A stretch of 64,000 nucleotides of DNA from the NCBI GenBank assembly GCA_028551475.1, contig CM052360.1, positions 25,924,682 through 25,988,681 of the forward strand, given 5' to 3'. Source of the stretch: Casuarina equisetifolia. Taxonomy: Eukaryota; Streptophyta; Magnoliopsida; Fagales; Casuarinaceae. This document shows, piece after piece, positions 34,813 to 48,441 of the stretch (its first letter is position 1; each line of letters begins with the position of its first letter). The notes beneath the pieces were generated by a model, which saw only the letters and a list, made by a program, of their open reading frames with translations, did no database searches and was not told the DNA's origin. The position numbers and the translations under genes were made by a program.

Positions 34813-34930
34813 TTTTTTTTTTTTTTTTAACTCACGCATTCAGGGAAGGAGGATGGGAATTCAAACCCATAACCAATGAGATTGTTGATCATGCTATTCA
34901 AAACCCACAAATTCTAACATAATATCATAA
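34813..34930 (-). repeat. SINE-like element with poly(A) tail
   Basis: On the minus strand, GGGTTTGAATTCCC (34868-34855) is close to the pol III box B, and a weak box A-like TAGCATGATCAA lies about 30 bases before it. The unit ends with a 16-base A-tail (T16 at 34813-34828 on the plus strand). Size and arrangement fit a tRNA-derived SINE. Target duplication not identified. Confidence 0.45.
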
Positions 34931-35149
34931 CTTAAATTAAGTATTATACTTCTATTTTGGGTGGAGAGGTTTGTAGAATATTATTTTTATTATGACCTGA
35001 TTTAAAAAAAATGGTTAATTTTAGTTAATTAGTGTGTACAAATTTAAATGTGACATCAAAGTTTACATTTTATTTTACTATTCTTATACTCATGAGCAAA
35101 AAGAATTCTTATTGTAATTGAGAGTGTGTGTTGAAAACAATAGTATTGT
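34931..35149. other. AT-rich spacer
   Basis: No feature recognised. Confidence 0.4.
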
Positions 35150-35320
35150 CAATACATTGCACCTCGCTTGCAACTCCTCAACCTATAGGGATGTTTAGGC
35201 AGCCATGGAAGTACCTTATCAATACACGGCACCACGCTTGCAACTCTTCGACCAATAAGGATGTTTTGGCAGCCATGGAAGGACCTTATCAATACATGGC
35301 ACCACGCTTGCAACTTTTTC
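35150..35320 (+). repeat. 70-bp tandem repeat, about 2.4 copies
   Basis: Units start at 35150, 35220 and 35290. Each begins CAATACA(T/C)(T/G)GCACC and contains GCTTGCAACTC and GGCAGCCATGGAAG. Units 1 and 2 differ at about ten positions; the third copy breaks off after GCTTGCAACTT. All three frames stay partly open, which explains a long chance ORF across 35128-35709. Confidence 0.85.
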
Positions 35321-36299
35321 CTCATTCTCTTCTGCAAATGCAGAATCTAAGGGCCAACTTTTATTGCAGTAATGCATTTAAAGTAGAGCATGGCCTGACT
35401 GACAAGAGAATAATTCTTCCTAGCCCGAAACAGAGCTTACAATATGTGGTTTCCTTGTCGTTTTTCCTTCTCAATACATACATTATTATGCACACGAGAA
35501 GGGAAAACTCTAAAGAATCACTGAGATTTGGAGATCTTAGCCATGACATTAAAAACTCTTCTATGCATGAAAAGCATACGAGCACCTTGATTATGCATGG
35601 AGGGCCTACGGAAAGCGGTCTGATAAAACCATGGCTGCTGTCGTCTGTCTGCTGTCATTCCACTCTGTCACAATCACACTCACCACTCATAAACTGGTTG
35701 GATCACTAGATGTTGTTAAAAAATGATAACAATAGTGTGGAGAATACTTTAATTTATCTTTTCAATAAGAAATTTGAATATTTATCTTTAATATTCTTTG
35801 CATTCTTAGTATACTTCAGCCTACATATCGAAGGTGAAATGAAAATTATAATGACTCAAAGTTTTGAATATTTATATGATATCAAAGTTTATGTTTAAGA
35901 TATATGCACGAAAAAGGGTATATTATACCAAGCCGAAACATATAGTCTAAGTTGTTTATGATTAATTATGATTAAAATTATGTATGAAGTGTCTCATTAA
36001 GATCATCATTAAAATGAAAATATTACGTATCTTTATTTACAAGTCAATCGGTAAGAAAAAATGACTTCTTTTAATGATGTCCATATTTCATATTGAAATC
36101 ATTAGTTTTTCATCCCAAGCTACCAAAAGATGAGCTAGTTTTGCAGTACAGATAGGTTTTCTATTCTTCCTGTCCTCCATTCTTTAATCTTTGAGTTGGG
36201 AACATGTGCCTGCAACGAACAGAGGCTGTAAGAAGTAAAAGATGATGATTATTAATATATCATTACGACTGGATTGAATGATCAATATATAATTATGTT
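35321..36299. other. Intergenic, no gene recognised
   Basis: Contains a short inverted repeat: arms 35460-35472 and 35496-35508, 13 bp with one mismatch and a 23-base loop. Otherwise AT-rich sequence without recognisable genes. Confidence 0.4.
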
Positions 36300-36900
36300 G
36301 GATGAATAGGCTGCATGGAATAAGGAACCATGGAAGCTTTTTTTCCTGCAACTTTATTCCTTCTCCTTCGTCGCCCTACAGCATGGGACCAGGTCTCTAT
36401 GTAATGCTGCATTTGGGAGCTTTATTAGAAGATGGAATAGTCTTAAAGAGTGAGCTGAAAAGCAAAAGCAGAGATAATCTGCTTTCGATCTTCCACTTCA
36501 AAAGAAACGGAAAAGAAAACTCCATGAGCCCCATCTTCTCATGGAAAAGAGTGCTCTTGTATTACCTTGAACTCTTTCTCTCTCCCTCAAAAGAAAAATC
36601 CATTACCAGCAATACATGGGAAAGAGTGCTCTTGTATTAACATGCACCTCTCTCTCTCCTCTTTCTCTTTCTCTCTCTTTCTTTTCAGGTGTCTCTGTCG
36701 GGGGTTATTGACGAGCACGGCTGGCCTTTTGAAGGGTCACTGTCCGTGCCCTGGCTCTCTCGTGCGCTGAAATCCTTGTGTGGTCACATAGTGAGCAGCA
36801 AGCAAGCCACTAATGGCAGGCTTTGGGGTCGGGGAGTCGCTTGTTGGAGGTGCAGTCCCACAGGAAACACTTCAACTTCACTTCTGTCTTAGTCTTTGTC
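36300..36900 (+). other. GC-richer island of unknown nature
   Basis: Stands out from AT-rich surroundings. It holds a repeated stretch, GGAAAAGAGTGCTCTTGTATTA (36541-36562) and GGGAAAGAGTGCTCTTGTATTA (about 36617-36638). A long pyrimidine tract ends in TTTTCAG at about 36688, resembling a splice acceptor, followed by GC-rich sequence with frames of about 67 codons but no recognised protein. It could be an exon of an unannotated non-coding transcript or a gene remnant. Confidence 0.3.
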
Positions 36901-39900
36901 CCCCATGCCAAGCCACCTTTCCTTGCCTTAATATTCACTGAAGTAAGATATGAAGGCTATTGTGCGTGTAGGAGGATTAAGCAGCAAATAAACACATAAT
37001 AATCATAAATAAATGTTTAAATACTAAAATTTTGTGAGGTTTGAGATAAATCTTCATGTCTATAGAGAAATAATTCTTTTATTATTTGAGGTTTTTATGC
37101 GGCTAAAATTGCAAAAGAATTCACAGGCAAAGCTCAAGTCTTGGTAGTTTAGTAACATTTAAAAACTTTATCACATGAGAGGTTAAAGTTTGAGTTTCCT
37201 CCTCCTCTTCCAATAAACCCCCAAATCACCCCACCCTATATTTGATACAAAGACAAAAAATTATAGGCAAACGACTCGGGATGTACAAGCTATTCTAAAG
37301 CCTTATATTTATAAGTGACTTGGAGAAACCCTTTCATTGGTCCTATTTTACTCTTTGTCTAACCGAGATATTAAGATCAGAAGAGGGTGAAGTGATTAGT
37401 ACTCCTAAGATCAGAAAATGAAAAAAAAAGACATAATTGTCATTGTTTTCTTGTTATTGTGTATGGTTTTCTTAACAAAGAGTAGAAAGGCCTTTGGGTT
37501 CATTATCATAAAGCTTGTTATGCATGTCCATGAATCATACAGCAAATACACAAACAACAATTATAACAAGATTAAAGATTTTACATTGTTTGGGATGAAT
37601 AATTTATACATTCAAAATAAATTTTTTATTTATTTATTTATCATTTAGAGGTTTTATATACCTAGAAATTATTAGAGAATTATCAACTTTAGTGACTCAC
37701 TCTATTGATTGTATCAATGGCTCGTTAGTGTACATAGAATTTTTCAATACTTCATACTTATACATAACTTGGGCAAAGACACTAAATTATTATGAGTTCA
37801 TAGAGCTCATGCAAAAGAAAAAAAAAGGCATAATTATTATAAAAATAGACGAATATATTCCAAGAACAAGAAAGAAGTAGCTAGGATAGCAACGAAGAGC
37901 TTTCTGAAAAGTGTTGCATTAGATAATCCTTGGCACGAAATCAGCTCTTGGTATATGGATTGAATTCCAGTAAAGAAACTACCTTTGATTCCAGATCAAA
38001 AGATCATATTATCCAGGAAAGCCATGCACGGGGCCTGTGGAATAGTTATGTCAAAAGAAAAAGAAAGAATAGCTGACTTCCATCGCACTGGACATAGTTT
38101 ACAGAGGGAAGGAACCCGATTCACTTTCTTTCTTTCTGAGGAATCAAAGCATCTTTGGATATCTCGAGCACTGCTATTCTTTCCTTGACATGTTACTATT
38201 GAATTGAAAGTCCATGATTTTCGTATTCAGATGGTAGGGAATTCAACCAGTCTAGTTGAACATTTTGTAAAAGGATACCAAAAGTTTAACTTGAATGATT
38301 CCGTTTTTAGGATTAAGAAATTTTGGCATAATAGTATGTTATGTTTGCTGAAAACTAGACAAATAGTATCCACCCACCTTGAGCTTTTGCTAAATTAAAT
38401 AGCCTTCACAAGTCAAAGAGCAAGTGGCTCAAAAGCCACATTCCATCTTTACCACATTTTTGTTACAAGACTTATTTATTTCCTTAAAATAGTTGAAGAA
38501 TACATTCACTACAAATAGTATAACTTGTTAATATGTTAGTAATTTAAGACCAACTAGATTCAAGAATGTCCTTGAACTTGGAGAAATACTTCCTATGGAA
38601 CTTGGTTTATGAGCAAAGGGTGTCTCACTTGATATTCGAACTCTAATATTGAGTTAGAGGGCTAGCTTATAAGATAAAAGAACACCTTCATATACAAAAT
38701 TCATAACATGCTAAAATATTAATAACATTAAACACCTAGTAAATTTTTACGATTTTCTCTTTGTTTCAATTAGTTATCCAAATAATTGACATTGATAAAA
38801 AATAATGGTTATTTTATATCATTAATATCTTAATTTGATATCCCTCTTAAATGTTTAGACATTTTTCAGTGAGATTTTTAAAAGAATAAAGTAACCTTTT
38901 TTTCACAAACACAAACAACATAGTTTTCCATAGTGTTTCTAGTAACTTTCATTTCTAAAAAAATCTTGACCACTTCTTGTTAATATAAACTTTTAATCTA
39001 CAAGTTAGAATGTTTATTTCTTTTCTTAAAATTGACTTGTGCTAAAAGATGAAAATTTCATGTATAAAAACCACAATAAGCCAATATATTAACAATGTGA
39101 TATATATATATACACACACGTTACATTTCAACAACTTTGTCATTATTTCAATCAGTCAACCAAATTATTAACGTCATTAGATCTCAAAATATGCTTCTTT
39201 CTTATCAGGTGCTTTAAGAGAACAAAGTTGGTCCCATTTTTGCATCATGAACAATACAATTCCCTGGTACTTACAGTGACTTACGTTTCTAAAAAAATCC
39301 AGGCCACTGCTTGCAAAAGTATCCTTCTCACCAATCACATTCACGCAGACCCGTTATTGCTATGATAGCGAAATATGACAGGAAAGAGCAGCTGGTGTCA
39401 CCTTCAAAGACAAGGAAACGAGCCAAAGTTTACTCTTTCTTCAAACGGATAGGTTTACAGTGCACCGGTCGGCCAGGCTTTGTTCTTCCATGTCACGAAT
39501 ACCAGAAGTTTCCATGTACAAAATAATCATATCTATTGAGGGTTTTAAAATACCACATGAGGAATAAGAGGTTCGTGAACCAAGGCTCCACTCACGAGGG
39601 AGGAAGTGCTGTACATGTCAGCTGGGTCCTCACTCTTCATTATCCCCAGAAAAGTTCTCTGACTGTTAGAGACAAATAGATCCCCTATGTGTCCTTTATT
39701 TGCAGATATGCATTGAGACTTGAGTTGTGTCAGCTCACATTTGATTAAATTAATCCTAATCAAGCTTTACTTGACTCATATTTAATCAATTATCTTGAAA
39801 GTATATATATTTGTTTGGAAATATATTTCATAACTAAATACTTTTTTTTTTATTGTTTAATCATTTATTTTAATTCAAAATTTCAGTAATTGATAATCCT

Positions 39901-42900
39901 ACAAAAGTCATGTTATGCAAGGATATTATAATGTAATATAAGAGTTTAACTTTTACATTTCTTCACTTGTGTACAAAATTGTTCATTGGCTAGGAGTTTC
40001 AGCTTTAATATCAACATAAACTCTAAATCTTAAGTCTTGTTCTAAGGGATATATTAAAATAGTGTGTAATGTATCAGCATTCCCAAAATTTCTACGGAAT
40101 TCTCTTAAACAGTTTCCTAAAATCTAGCATAGTTTTCAATTAGTTGGTAAAGAATAAAACTATAGCTATCATACCAAATCGTTATCATTTACATACGCCG
40201 ATCCAAGAAAAGAGATACCTAGTTAACTTGCATACTTTTATGTAGATCTGGATGACAAAAAGTAGGACAGAACAATAACGAAATGGGTCATAGATTGATA
40301 ATAAAAGGGACAAAAGGGAAGGCACCCACATTTATGGCGCCAACCTAAGCTAATTAGGGGCACTAGGACATATAATCATTGTTCCAGCCATGAAATCAAG
40401 ACTCTGCTGGAAAGCACATTATTATCCATTGACTAGAAAGACAAAGCTCCTCAGCAATTCACGCATGGCTCCTTTGAACACCTTTGGCAATGCCCCAAAG
40501 AGCTTTCTTTGATTCTTTCAAAAGATGGGCGGCTGGTATTTGCTTAAAGGACGCAAGAAGCAGCCTTGGAAGGTGGCTCTGGTTCTTATTTTCAAGCGTC
40601 CACTGATAAAGATAAAACAAAAGAAGGGAATTATAAAGCAGTGCTTTCACATAGTCCCACCCACTATAATGAACATAGGAAAGACAGTCAGTCTTCTGCT
40701 GCTTTTTCTCTTTTCTAATGAGACAATCATTCCGCAGAATGAAGAGTTTGTTCTAGTTAATGTCATTTCTAAACTTGAAGGGTCTTTTAGTCCATTTTAT
40801 GATTTTCCCTTTGTTCTTACCCGCCAAAACTTGAAAATGAAAGAGACTTTCATTTCATTGGAAGGGATTTTCTCTCAAAGTGGCAATTTTGTGTTTTTTT
40901 TTTCTTAATAACTCATACACCTACGCATACCCCTATAACTCTTGACTTAATGATCAATAGCTACTGCCAATTTATCACTAAACTAGCAGACCTTGTAATC
41001 AGATTTGTATATTGGTACTGCACTTTCAACCCACAAAAGAAGAGAATGAAAAGATATAGATCTTAAATTTGAAGGTTCTCTTAATCTATTCCCTAATTTT
41101 CCCTCTATGTTCTTTCCCACCAAACTTGTAAACGAAGGAAACTCTCGAAATGGCAATTCTCTCTGTTGATGTTTCACTTTAACACACAAAAGAAAAGATA
41201 CAGTTCCTTCTCTAAACTACAATGGTAAGGTTCAATCCAGACCCACTCGAATAAAGAATGAAGGGGCTTAAGGCCAACTGTAAAAACACCATGCATCAAA
41301 AACGTAAAGCAATACCTTTAATATGGAAATGAGTGCTTCACTCTTTACCGTGAACTTAGCTCCTAGGTAAAGTGTGCACAAACTCCATGATAAAGCGACG
41401 TTAGACTGAAAGTAGAAATGGAAGTACTCCTCCCTTGTATGATACCAGTGACCAGTAGTTCTCATCGGAACTGCTCCCAAAAATTAAAGCTTCAAGAGAT
41501 CAGGCTCTCGCTTTACTGTGTTCTTCCTTTGGACTTCATGACACTTCCATGGCCAGCATACTTTTTGAAGTTGATCATCAGTTTCAAAGAACGACAACAG
41601 TTGCAAGAGAAAACGGACCTGCCCCTCTTGCTTTCGTTAAACTTTACTGCTGTAAATATTACCCAAATTCTTATGAATCGTATTTGCAAGCTATAGATGG
41701 ATCATTGTGTCAGTGAATGTAGCGGAGAGCATTGTCTTAAGACATGACCGGCAAGTTTGTAAACACTAGTTTGTAAAGAAATAGAATACGAGTTCTAATA
41801 TCACTTGTTATGACCTTTAGATTTTATCACTTGATCAAAAGCTATATTATCACATTGTGACTAGAAGTTGGTATTAAGGACAAATCTTTTGAAGGTTTGC
41901 CCTAAGTAGGGTTTTGCTTAAGGTGATTGTTAAGATATTAAGATATTTTAAGATAAAAGGCTTTAGTTCAATTTAAAAGTTAATTCAAGGATCAGAAGAA
42001 ACTTATTTAATGTAAACAAACTCTCAAATGCATGTTTTGTCAATATAAAACAATTTATACTGTTAACATTCATGATGTTTTATAAGGAAAGTCAATGTTA
42101 TGGATGGCTTCAGCTGAAAGAAATCTGCACTAGCGAAAAAGAATGTTTTAGGTATTGAAATTTCTGTGTAGGTGAGTGAGAGATAAAGTTGTATTCATTG
42201 TAATCGAGTATATTGAGGTTTTGAAACAAGAAATTACACGATCAGGACAAAGATGGCATAAACTTAACTTCAAAATATACTCAAAACTTGCATTATATCA
42301 TTTAATCATGACTAATTACTCCGTTGAATAGTCAACCTTGCGAGGCTTGAATTCTAAAAGGAAAAGAAAACCTTTAGAATAATTAATTATTTAATCCATT
42401 GTCTTGAGAGTACAACACTCCATCATGGGACCATTAGAAAATGTTAAGGGATGTTTAGATTTTAGTATCAAACACATGAAAGCAACAATCCAACCTAAGA
42501 ATTACAAAAGCTTTGTCGTTTGCTTGATTTCTAACATTTTAAATTCTTAGCTTTTCCTTTTTTGCAAATACTTCCAAGACCAGTATCACCCAAGAAGATC
42601 ATCTAGGAGGCTGCGATTCTGCAAAGCAAGGTTTGAGTAACTAAAGTTCTGATATTCCATGAAAACTATACCAGTCCAACAAGATCCCCTTCCGCAAACG
42701 CAAGAAAGGAACCGTAACCCTCTTAAGTCCGTAGTTTAATGTTTTCGAGGCTTCAAAAGTTCTAAAATCGCATGTAAATCTGTGTCTTTCACATGAAAGA
42801 CACCGAATCTGACGTGCAAATGGAATTCCCACACCATTGTTGTCTTTTCTTTCACAATTTTGTGGTCTTGACTAGTTTAATCTATCATACTTTTATAAGA

Positions 42901-43500
42901 GACACATAAAGCGAGGTCCACTATATATCTACACCATATAAGCCAAACAAGGTGCATGCAACGCAGAAACCATTACAAAAGTCTCTTCTTTTTAGTAGAA
43001 ATATAACCCAAAAGAAGATCATGCATTGTCCCTTCAAAAGCATCTAAATATGTTCTTGTATTGTAATACGGAAAGAGCAACTAAATGGCATACAATATAG
43101 GAAAAAGATGTTAAACTTAGTAATCACATCTACTAATCATCCATTCATATGTTGGATTAGAGCTTGAAACTGTAAGAGGTTGAGGATTGGATGTAAAAAT
43201 TGACAAAGAAAAGATAAAGGTAAAGAAGGATGATGGGCTAGATTGACATTGACGCAACAGATCATGAAATGGTAAACAATGATTTTCCTTTTCCATCAAA
43301 AGTGTGTTAAATTATTAGAAGGCGACAAAACTGGATCTCGACACTAAAAGGCTTTGCCTTTTCTATTGTTTTCTTCTCATCGCATTAGATCAATAAATAT
43401 ATGAATGAGGCTAATATGTTGACTTTGATATTGAGTGGGTTTAGGTGGATGCGGACCTTTCTAGTTTCAATTTTGCGTAATGGTGTGGTGGTAAAGTTGT
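36901..43500. other. Gene-poor AT-rich region
   Basis: No protein or RNA gene recognised on either strand; the ATG frames up to 127 codons show no family resemblance. Diverged direct similarity is visible between about 38755-38985 and 39130-39320 (both end near TTTCTAAAAAAATC), and between 40780-40900 and 41070-41170. These suggest old local duplications or decayed transposons. Confidence 0.4.
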
Positions 43501-43539
43501 ATCCCTTAGTCAAGTGCTGTTACATAATCATCATGTTTA

Positions 43540-45080
43540 TGACTTCGTTTAATAATGGTATCAATTAAATATAAGACATTGAAGGACATAGTGCTTAAAT
43601 CAACATTCAATTCCATATGGGAATATTTTAACTGCAGAAAGCACTCTCTTCTAGATGAGTTCAAGGCTTATGTTTTAGTGGGCATGATCAACTCCTCTCT
43701 TTCTTTTGAGCAATAACTCAGAAAAGATAGACTTTGTTTAGGTATACCATCATTTAAGGTGTGATAAATTGAAGGACATGATGCTTCAATCAACATCATT
43801 TCTAAATGGGACTCCTTTTAGATGAGTTTAAGGTTATGATTTATGGGCATGATCAAAAAACTCCCTTGTTTCTTTTAATTAAGGAATGGCTCAGAAAAAA
43901 TGAAATTTTTTTAAGTTGCTAATCACTTAAATATCATAAAATAAAGGATATATTGCGTAGACCAATACTCCTTTCTATGTGAGTTTAAATATAATGTTTT
44001 AGTGGGCACAGTTAATTATCCTTTTTGTTTTAAGCAATGACTCACAAATAATAGACTTTGATCAGTAAGTCCTTATTTCACATCATGATAAAGACATAAA
44101 AAGAATCTAATGAGACAAGGGATTGCCCTTCAAAGCAAAACTCACCAAAAAAGGGGAAGACAAACAAAGAATTGATAGCACTAGCACATGAACATTCAAG
44201 AAAGAATCCTAACTTTTATAGTCTTTTCTTGATAGATACTTGATAACTCAAGGAAAATAGATTTTGTATAAGTAAATGTTTGTTAGAAAATTTATGCATC
44301 ATAAAAAATTGACTTCAAAGTAGGAAATTTGTCTTTTATATATAGAAGTTTTTCAAGTAAGATTTAGATAATGCTTAAACTTTTTGTTACATATTCTTAA
44401 CACATCTCAAATTTAATGTCTTAAACCTAACTGCATAGACTAACACTCCTTTCTATATGAGTTTAAGTATAATGTTTTGTTACATAACCAATGTGGGTTG
44501 CAATCTTCAAATATGAGGGCATCACCTCTTAAACCTAGATTTTCATACTATTTAATAAAGTTTATTCTTACTCAAAAATTAATTGAAGCATGATAGCTCT
44601 TATATGTATGTGTGTACACATATATATATATCAAGAATTTTTAAGTAAGATCTAGACACTATAAAACATATTATTCTTATATCTTTTTTTAGCATTATCA
44701 CTTAAATATGTTGCATTGAAGGATTGGATTGTCTTTACCACAAAGCACTCATTTCTATATGAGGCGTATGTTTTAGTTAGTACGACCAAATCCTCTCTCT
44801 TTCTTCTAAGCAATAATACATAAATAATAGACTTCAACAAGAAGTCCATTATTTCACATCACGATAAAAGGCATCGAGCGAATCTATTGAGGTAAGACTC
44901 CAATTAGTTAGTCTATTATTTCACATCACGATAAAAGGCATCAAAAGAATCTAATGAGGTAAGGGGTCGAACTTTGAAGGAAAACTCACCAAAAAAGGGG
45001 AAGACAGAGAGAAAATGGATAGCACGTGAACATTACAGGACCTAATTTTCAAGGTCTTCTCCTAGGTGAATACTTGATAG
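43540..45080 (+). repeat. Degenerate tandem/segmental repeat region
   Basis: Similar units recur at about 43580-43740, 43770-43930 and 43945-44110, with further pieces at 44440 and 44690-44850. They share GATGAGTT(C/T)AAGG, (T)GGGCATGATCAA and a segment reading ACTCA(G/C)A(A/-)A(A/T)... followed by ATAGACTTTG. A longer direct repeat pairs 44074-44240 with 44907-45075 (ATTTCACATCA(T/C)GATAAA, ACTCACCAAAAAAGGGGAAGAC). A short tandem pair of ATTATTTCACATCACGATAAA starts near 44848 and 44913. No coding capacity or terminal repeats seen. Confidence 0.6.
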
Positions 45081-46378
45081 CCATAAGCCTTATATTGCAT
45101 TATGGGTTTGACTTTCAAGTGGGGCTTCATCACCCTGACAAATGGTGGAAATCCAAGTCATGTTCAGATGGGTTTGGTCCACTCCCTCTCTTTTAGATAT
45201 CATTGCCAGTATTTTGATGCTCAAGGCATATATTCACCGTTATCCTTTGCTACTATTTGCAGACCCTGGCTGTAGGCCATCCATGCTCCCTGTGCAGTGC
45301 ATTGAGAGATCAACAGTACCCGCTACTCAATGCCCAAACTGATTTCTCCTTTGAAAGTTTCTGTCGGTAGGGGAATCTCACTGGGGTTCGATTTAGTTTG
45401 CACATGCTGGTTGACCCACAAGAGAATAATCTCACCTGAGATCTTATTCCATGACTAGATAACTTAAAAACAGGTATAACAATGGAAGAAATTACCTCAC
45501 TTTAGGTTTGTTGGCACTAAACCATTGCCAGTTCAACATGAGAAGAAAGTTACTAACCATTAATCCACAAGACAATTAAACCACTAGGAATTTTATTCCA
45601 TGACTATTATGATCCTTTCTAGATACAAAAGCTTCCCATTTCTATTTGTTGCTTGTGTTAGATGACTTAAACATAGATGGAATGATGGAAGAATGTCACT
45701 TAATTTTATGTGGTTTGACGAAAAAAAAAAAACGATCTTACCTCCATAGGAAAATAATTTTCTCACTTTTGAAACTTTTATAATCAAAGAGTCACTAAAG
45801 AATTTCTTTTCTTTGGTGGATCTTTTTTTATTTTTTTGGTCACGGTAAGAATTTACCAATAATATAAAACAATATAATGTTTCTTAGAATTTCAAAACTT
45901 ATAAACAAGTTTAGAAAAACAAAATTACTATTTTACTTTTATTTATGTTACAAGGCCTAAAGTCTTAACTCAAAAAGTAACTCAAAAGTTGAGAATGTAC
46001 TTCTTTTATTTAAATTTCATTGTATGAAATTGCATACTCAATGTAAAACTTTTGCCTTACACATATGCCCCTACATGCCAACCAACATTAAGCTCAACAT
46101 TGCATGAATTCAAGTAAGTTTAACTTAATCTTTGATACCATGTTAGAAAGCTAAAAGGCTTAATCCACAAATTAGCTTAAAGATTAAAGATGTATTTGTT
46201 TTATTTAAATTTCACTACAATTGATTGCATATTCAGTTTGAAACTTTCATTATGCACCCAATTTTTAACATGAACTTCATGATTGATTTTTTCCTTATTA
46301 TGGTTGTACCACAATAATGGCTCAAAGATAACATAAACCTAAGTTGGGCTAACTATCCCACTTGCAACTTATTCACTT
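45081..46378. other. AT-rich intergenic region with small duplication
   Basis: No gene recognised. Segments near 45955-46060 and 46150-46255 resemble each other (TTTTATTTAAATTTCA, then TTGCATA(C/T)TCA). Confidence 0.4.
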
Positions 46379-46510
46379 ATGGATAAATTAATTAAGACTT
46401 GGTTTCTTGTGAACTCATTCTTGTGTTCAATAGGAAGATTTACCACACCTAATCTATTTACAACACAATCCAGTCTCACAACAGATAGATTTACTCACCC
46501 AGACTTCCGC

Positions 46511-48441
46511 ATCAGCAAATTCACTAGGACTTGGCTTATTGTGAACTCGTTCTTGAGCTCAACGGATAAGAGTTACTACACACAATCTATGATGCATGAA
46601 GAAAGGGAAGAAAATTAGAAGTCTACAATGTACAGTAGAAAATGTTGAAAAAACGAGTATTTTATACTAGGAATTAGAATATATTCATTAATAAGATAGA
46701 TTGTACGCGTAATATTTCTTCTCTATAATGTTTTTCTCCTATATGTATAGATTCATGAACAGATACGTGGTGAAGACTAAGTTAATAGAATACAATTTCC
46801 TCCTTCAATACGATTTCCATAGATGGAGATCTTGGGCTTCTTTCCCTTTGGATTGGTTCTCCTTCTCTCCTAACCATTCACTTTGTGACATAAAGATGAA
46901 CCTTCTTTATGTTTTGTTAAAGATCCTTAAAGTTGAGTTTTGGGTGTTTATTTGCCTTGATCATGGCTGTTTTGGGTCGAAATTAAAGTTAGTTCTAATC
47001 AATGTTCTTTTCAGTGGAAATGACACAAAGAAAGGAGACTCTGTCCCTGCGTTATTGCTACTGTAATCCATAATTAGGAAGAACTGGGTTGAATCTAGGG
47101 CTAACTCCATTTTAGCCCATGGATATCTCTGTGATCATAGAGAAGTATTGCTGTTGCTTGCACAATTTGTTCCTTGTCATGGAAAATAGAGTGAAGAATC
47201 TTTGTCCATCTTCTTATAGAACTGCAATTTCAATTTGTTTACTGCTTCCATAGTCCATTTAATTAAAAGAAAATCAAGACTCTAGTAGCATTAAAACCCT
47301 TCAAAGTCAACTGGATGGCACTGATTTGATTAAGTGAAAATAAGCTACAATTTTAATACTGTTTTTTTTTTCCCATAGAGAACAAAGAAAAATAGGATAA
47401 TGTGGTGATTCAGGTGCTCAACATTATAATATTACGTCAAATTCCTATATTTTTAAGCAACTGGAGCCTTTGATGTAACCCTTTAAAACATTATGTTAAT
47501 TCAAGAACTAAAACCTTACGACATAAACATCATACTATTTTTGGCTTTACCAAAACAAAAGACCTGCATAAACGTTTTTGGCCAGAACTAGTGATTATGT
47601 TCTTAATTTGCCATGGCTATTATGCTCATCAGCAAATTCACAAGGACGTCGCCTCTTGTGAACTCATTCTTGACCTCAACAGATAGAGTTAAAGGGAAGG
47701 GAATTCAACAATGATGCGGTATAAAGTGTTGAAGATAGTGGGACTTAGAATATGTTTATTAATAGGATAGATTACATATGTAACATGTATACGTACGTGA
47801 ACAGTTACATTGTAAACACTAAGTCAATAGAATATAATTTCCTCTTCCTTGACTCTTTCCCTTTGCCTCCGTCTTTGGCTCCTTTCCCTTTAGATTGGTT
47901 GCTCTTCTCCCTTCAAGTGACATAAAGATTGGAAGCTAAACCTTGTTTTTGTTACAATCCTAGATTGTGGTGAATTTAGGTTTATGAGGGTTCAAGTTAA
48001 TAATAATGTTTAGATAAAGTATGGCTTGATTAGTCTTCAAATTTGAGTATTTTAACAAGATAGTTGACATACATATTAAAGTTAAGTTTTTGTTCTCCAT
48101 CCCTAAGTCATTGTTACTATCTAACTCATAACTAAGAAGAACTTGATTGAGCTAGCAAATGAAAATCACATTGAAACTGTTAAAGCCAATTCCATTCTAG
48201 TACACAGATATCTATGTGAAGTATTGTTGTAGCTTGCACAATTTGCTTCTTGCCATTGGAAATAAAATGGAGAATCTTAGTCTATTTTATTATAGACCTA
48301 CAACTTCAATGTGCTTGCTATTTAAACAATCCAATTAATTGAAAGAAAATTAAGATTTTAGTACCATTAAAAGATCAACTTGATGTTATAAATTTGATTA
48401 AGTGAAAATAACCTAGAACTTCAATCATTATTTCTTTTTAA
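46511..48441 (+). repeat. Diverged direct duplication of about 0.85 kb
   Basis: 46511-47372 and 47638-48441 align along their length. Anchors are ATCAGCAAATTCAC at 46511 and 47638, AATAGAATA(C/T)AATTTCCTC, GCTTGCACAATTTG at about 47156 and 48232, and GATTTGATTAAGTGAAAATAA / AATTTGATTAAGTGAAAATAA near 47324 and 48391. A shorter related unit precedes at 46379-46440. The copies are well diverged; no LTR ends or coding frame are evident. Confidence 0.65.

Noticed and set aside
35460-35508. Hairpin as a microRNA precursor
   Set aside because: The stem is only 13 bp with one mismatch, and neither arm matches a plant miRNA that I know.
40525-40908. 127-codon ORF as a possible membrane protein
   Set aside because: No family resemblance, it lies in AT-rich DNA, and its 3' part is similar to non-coding sequence at 41070-41170.
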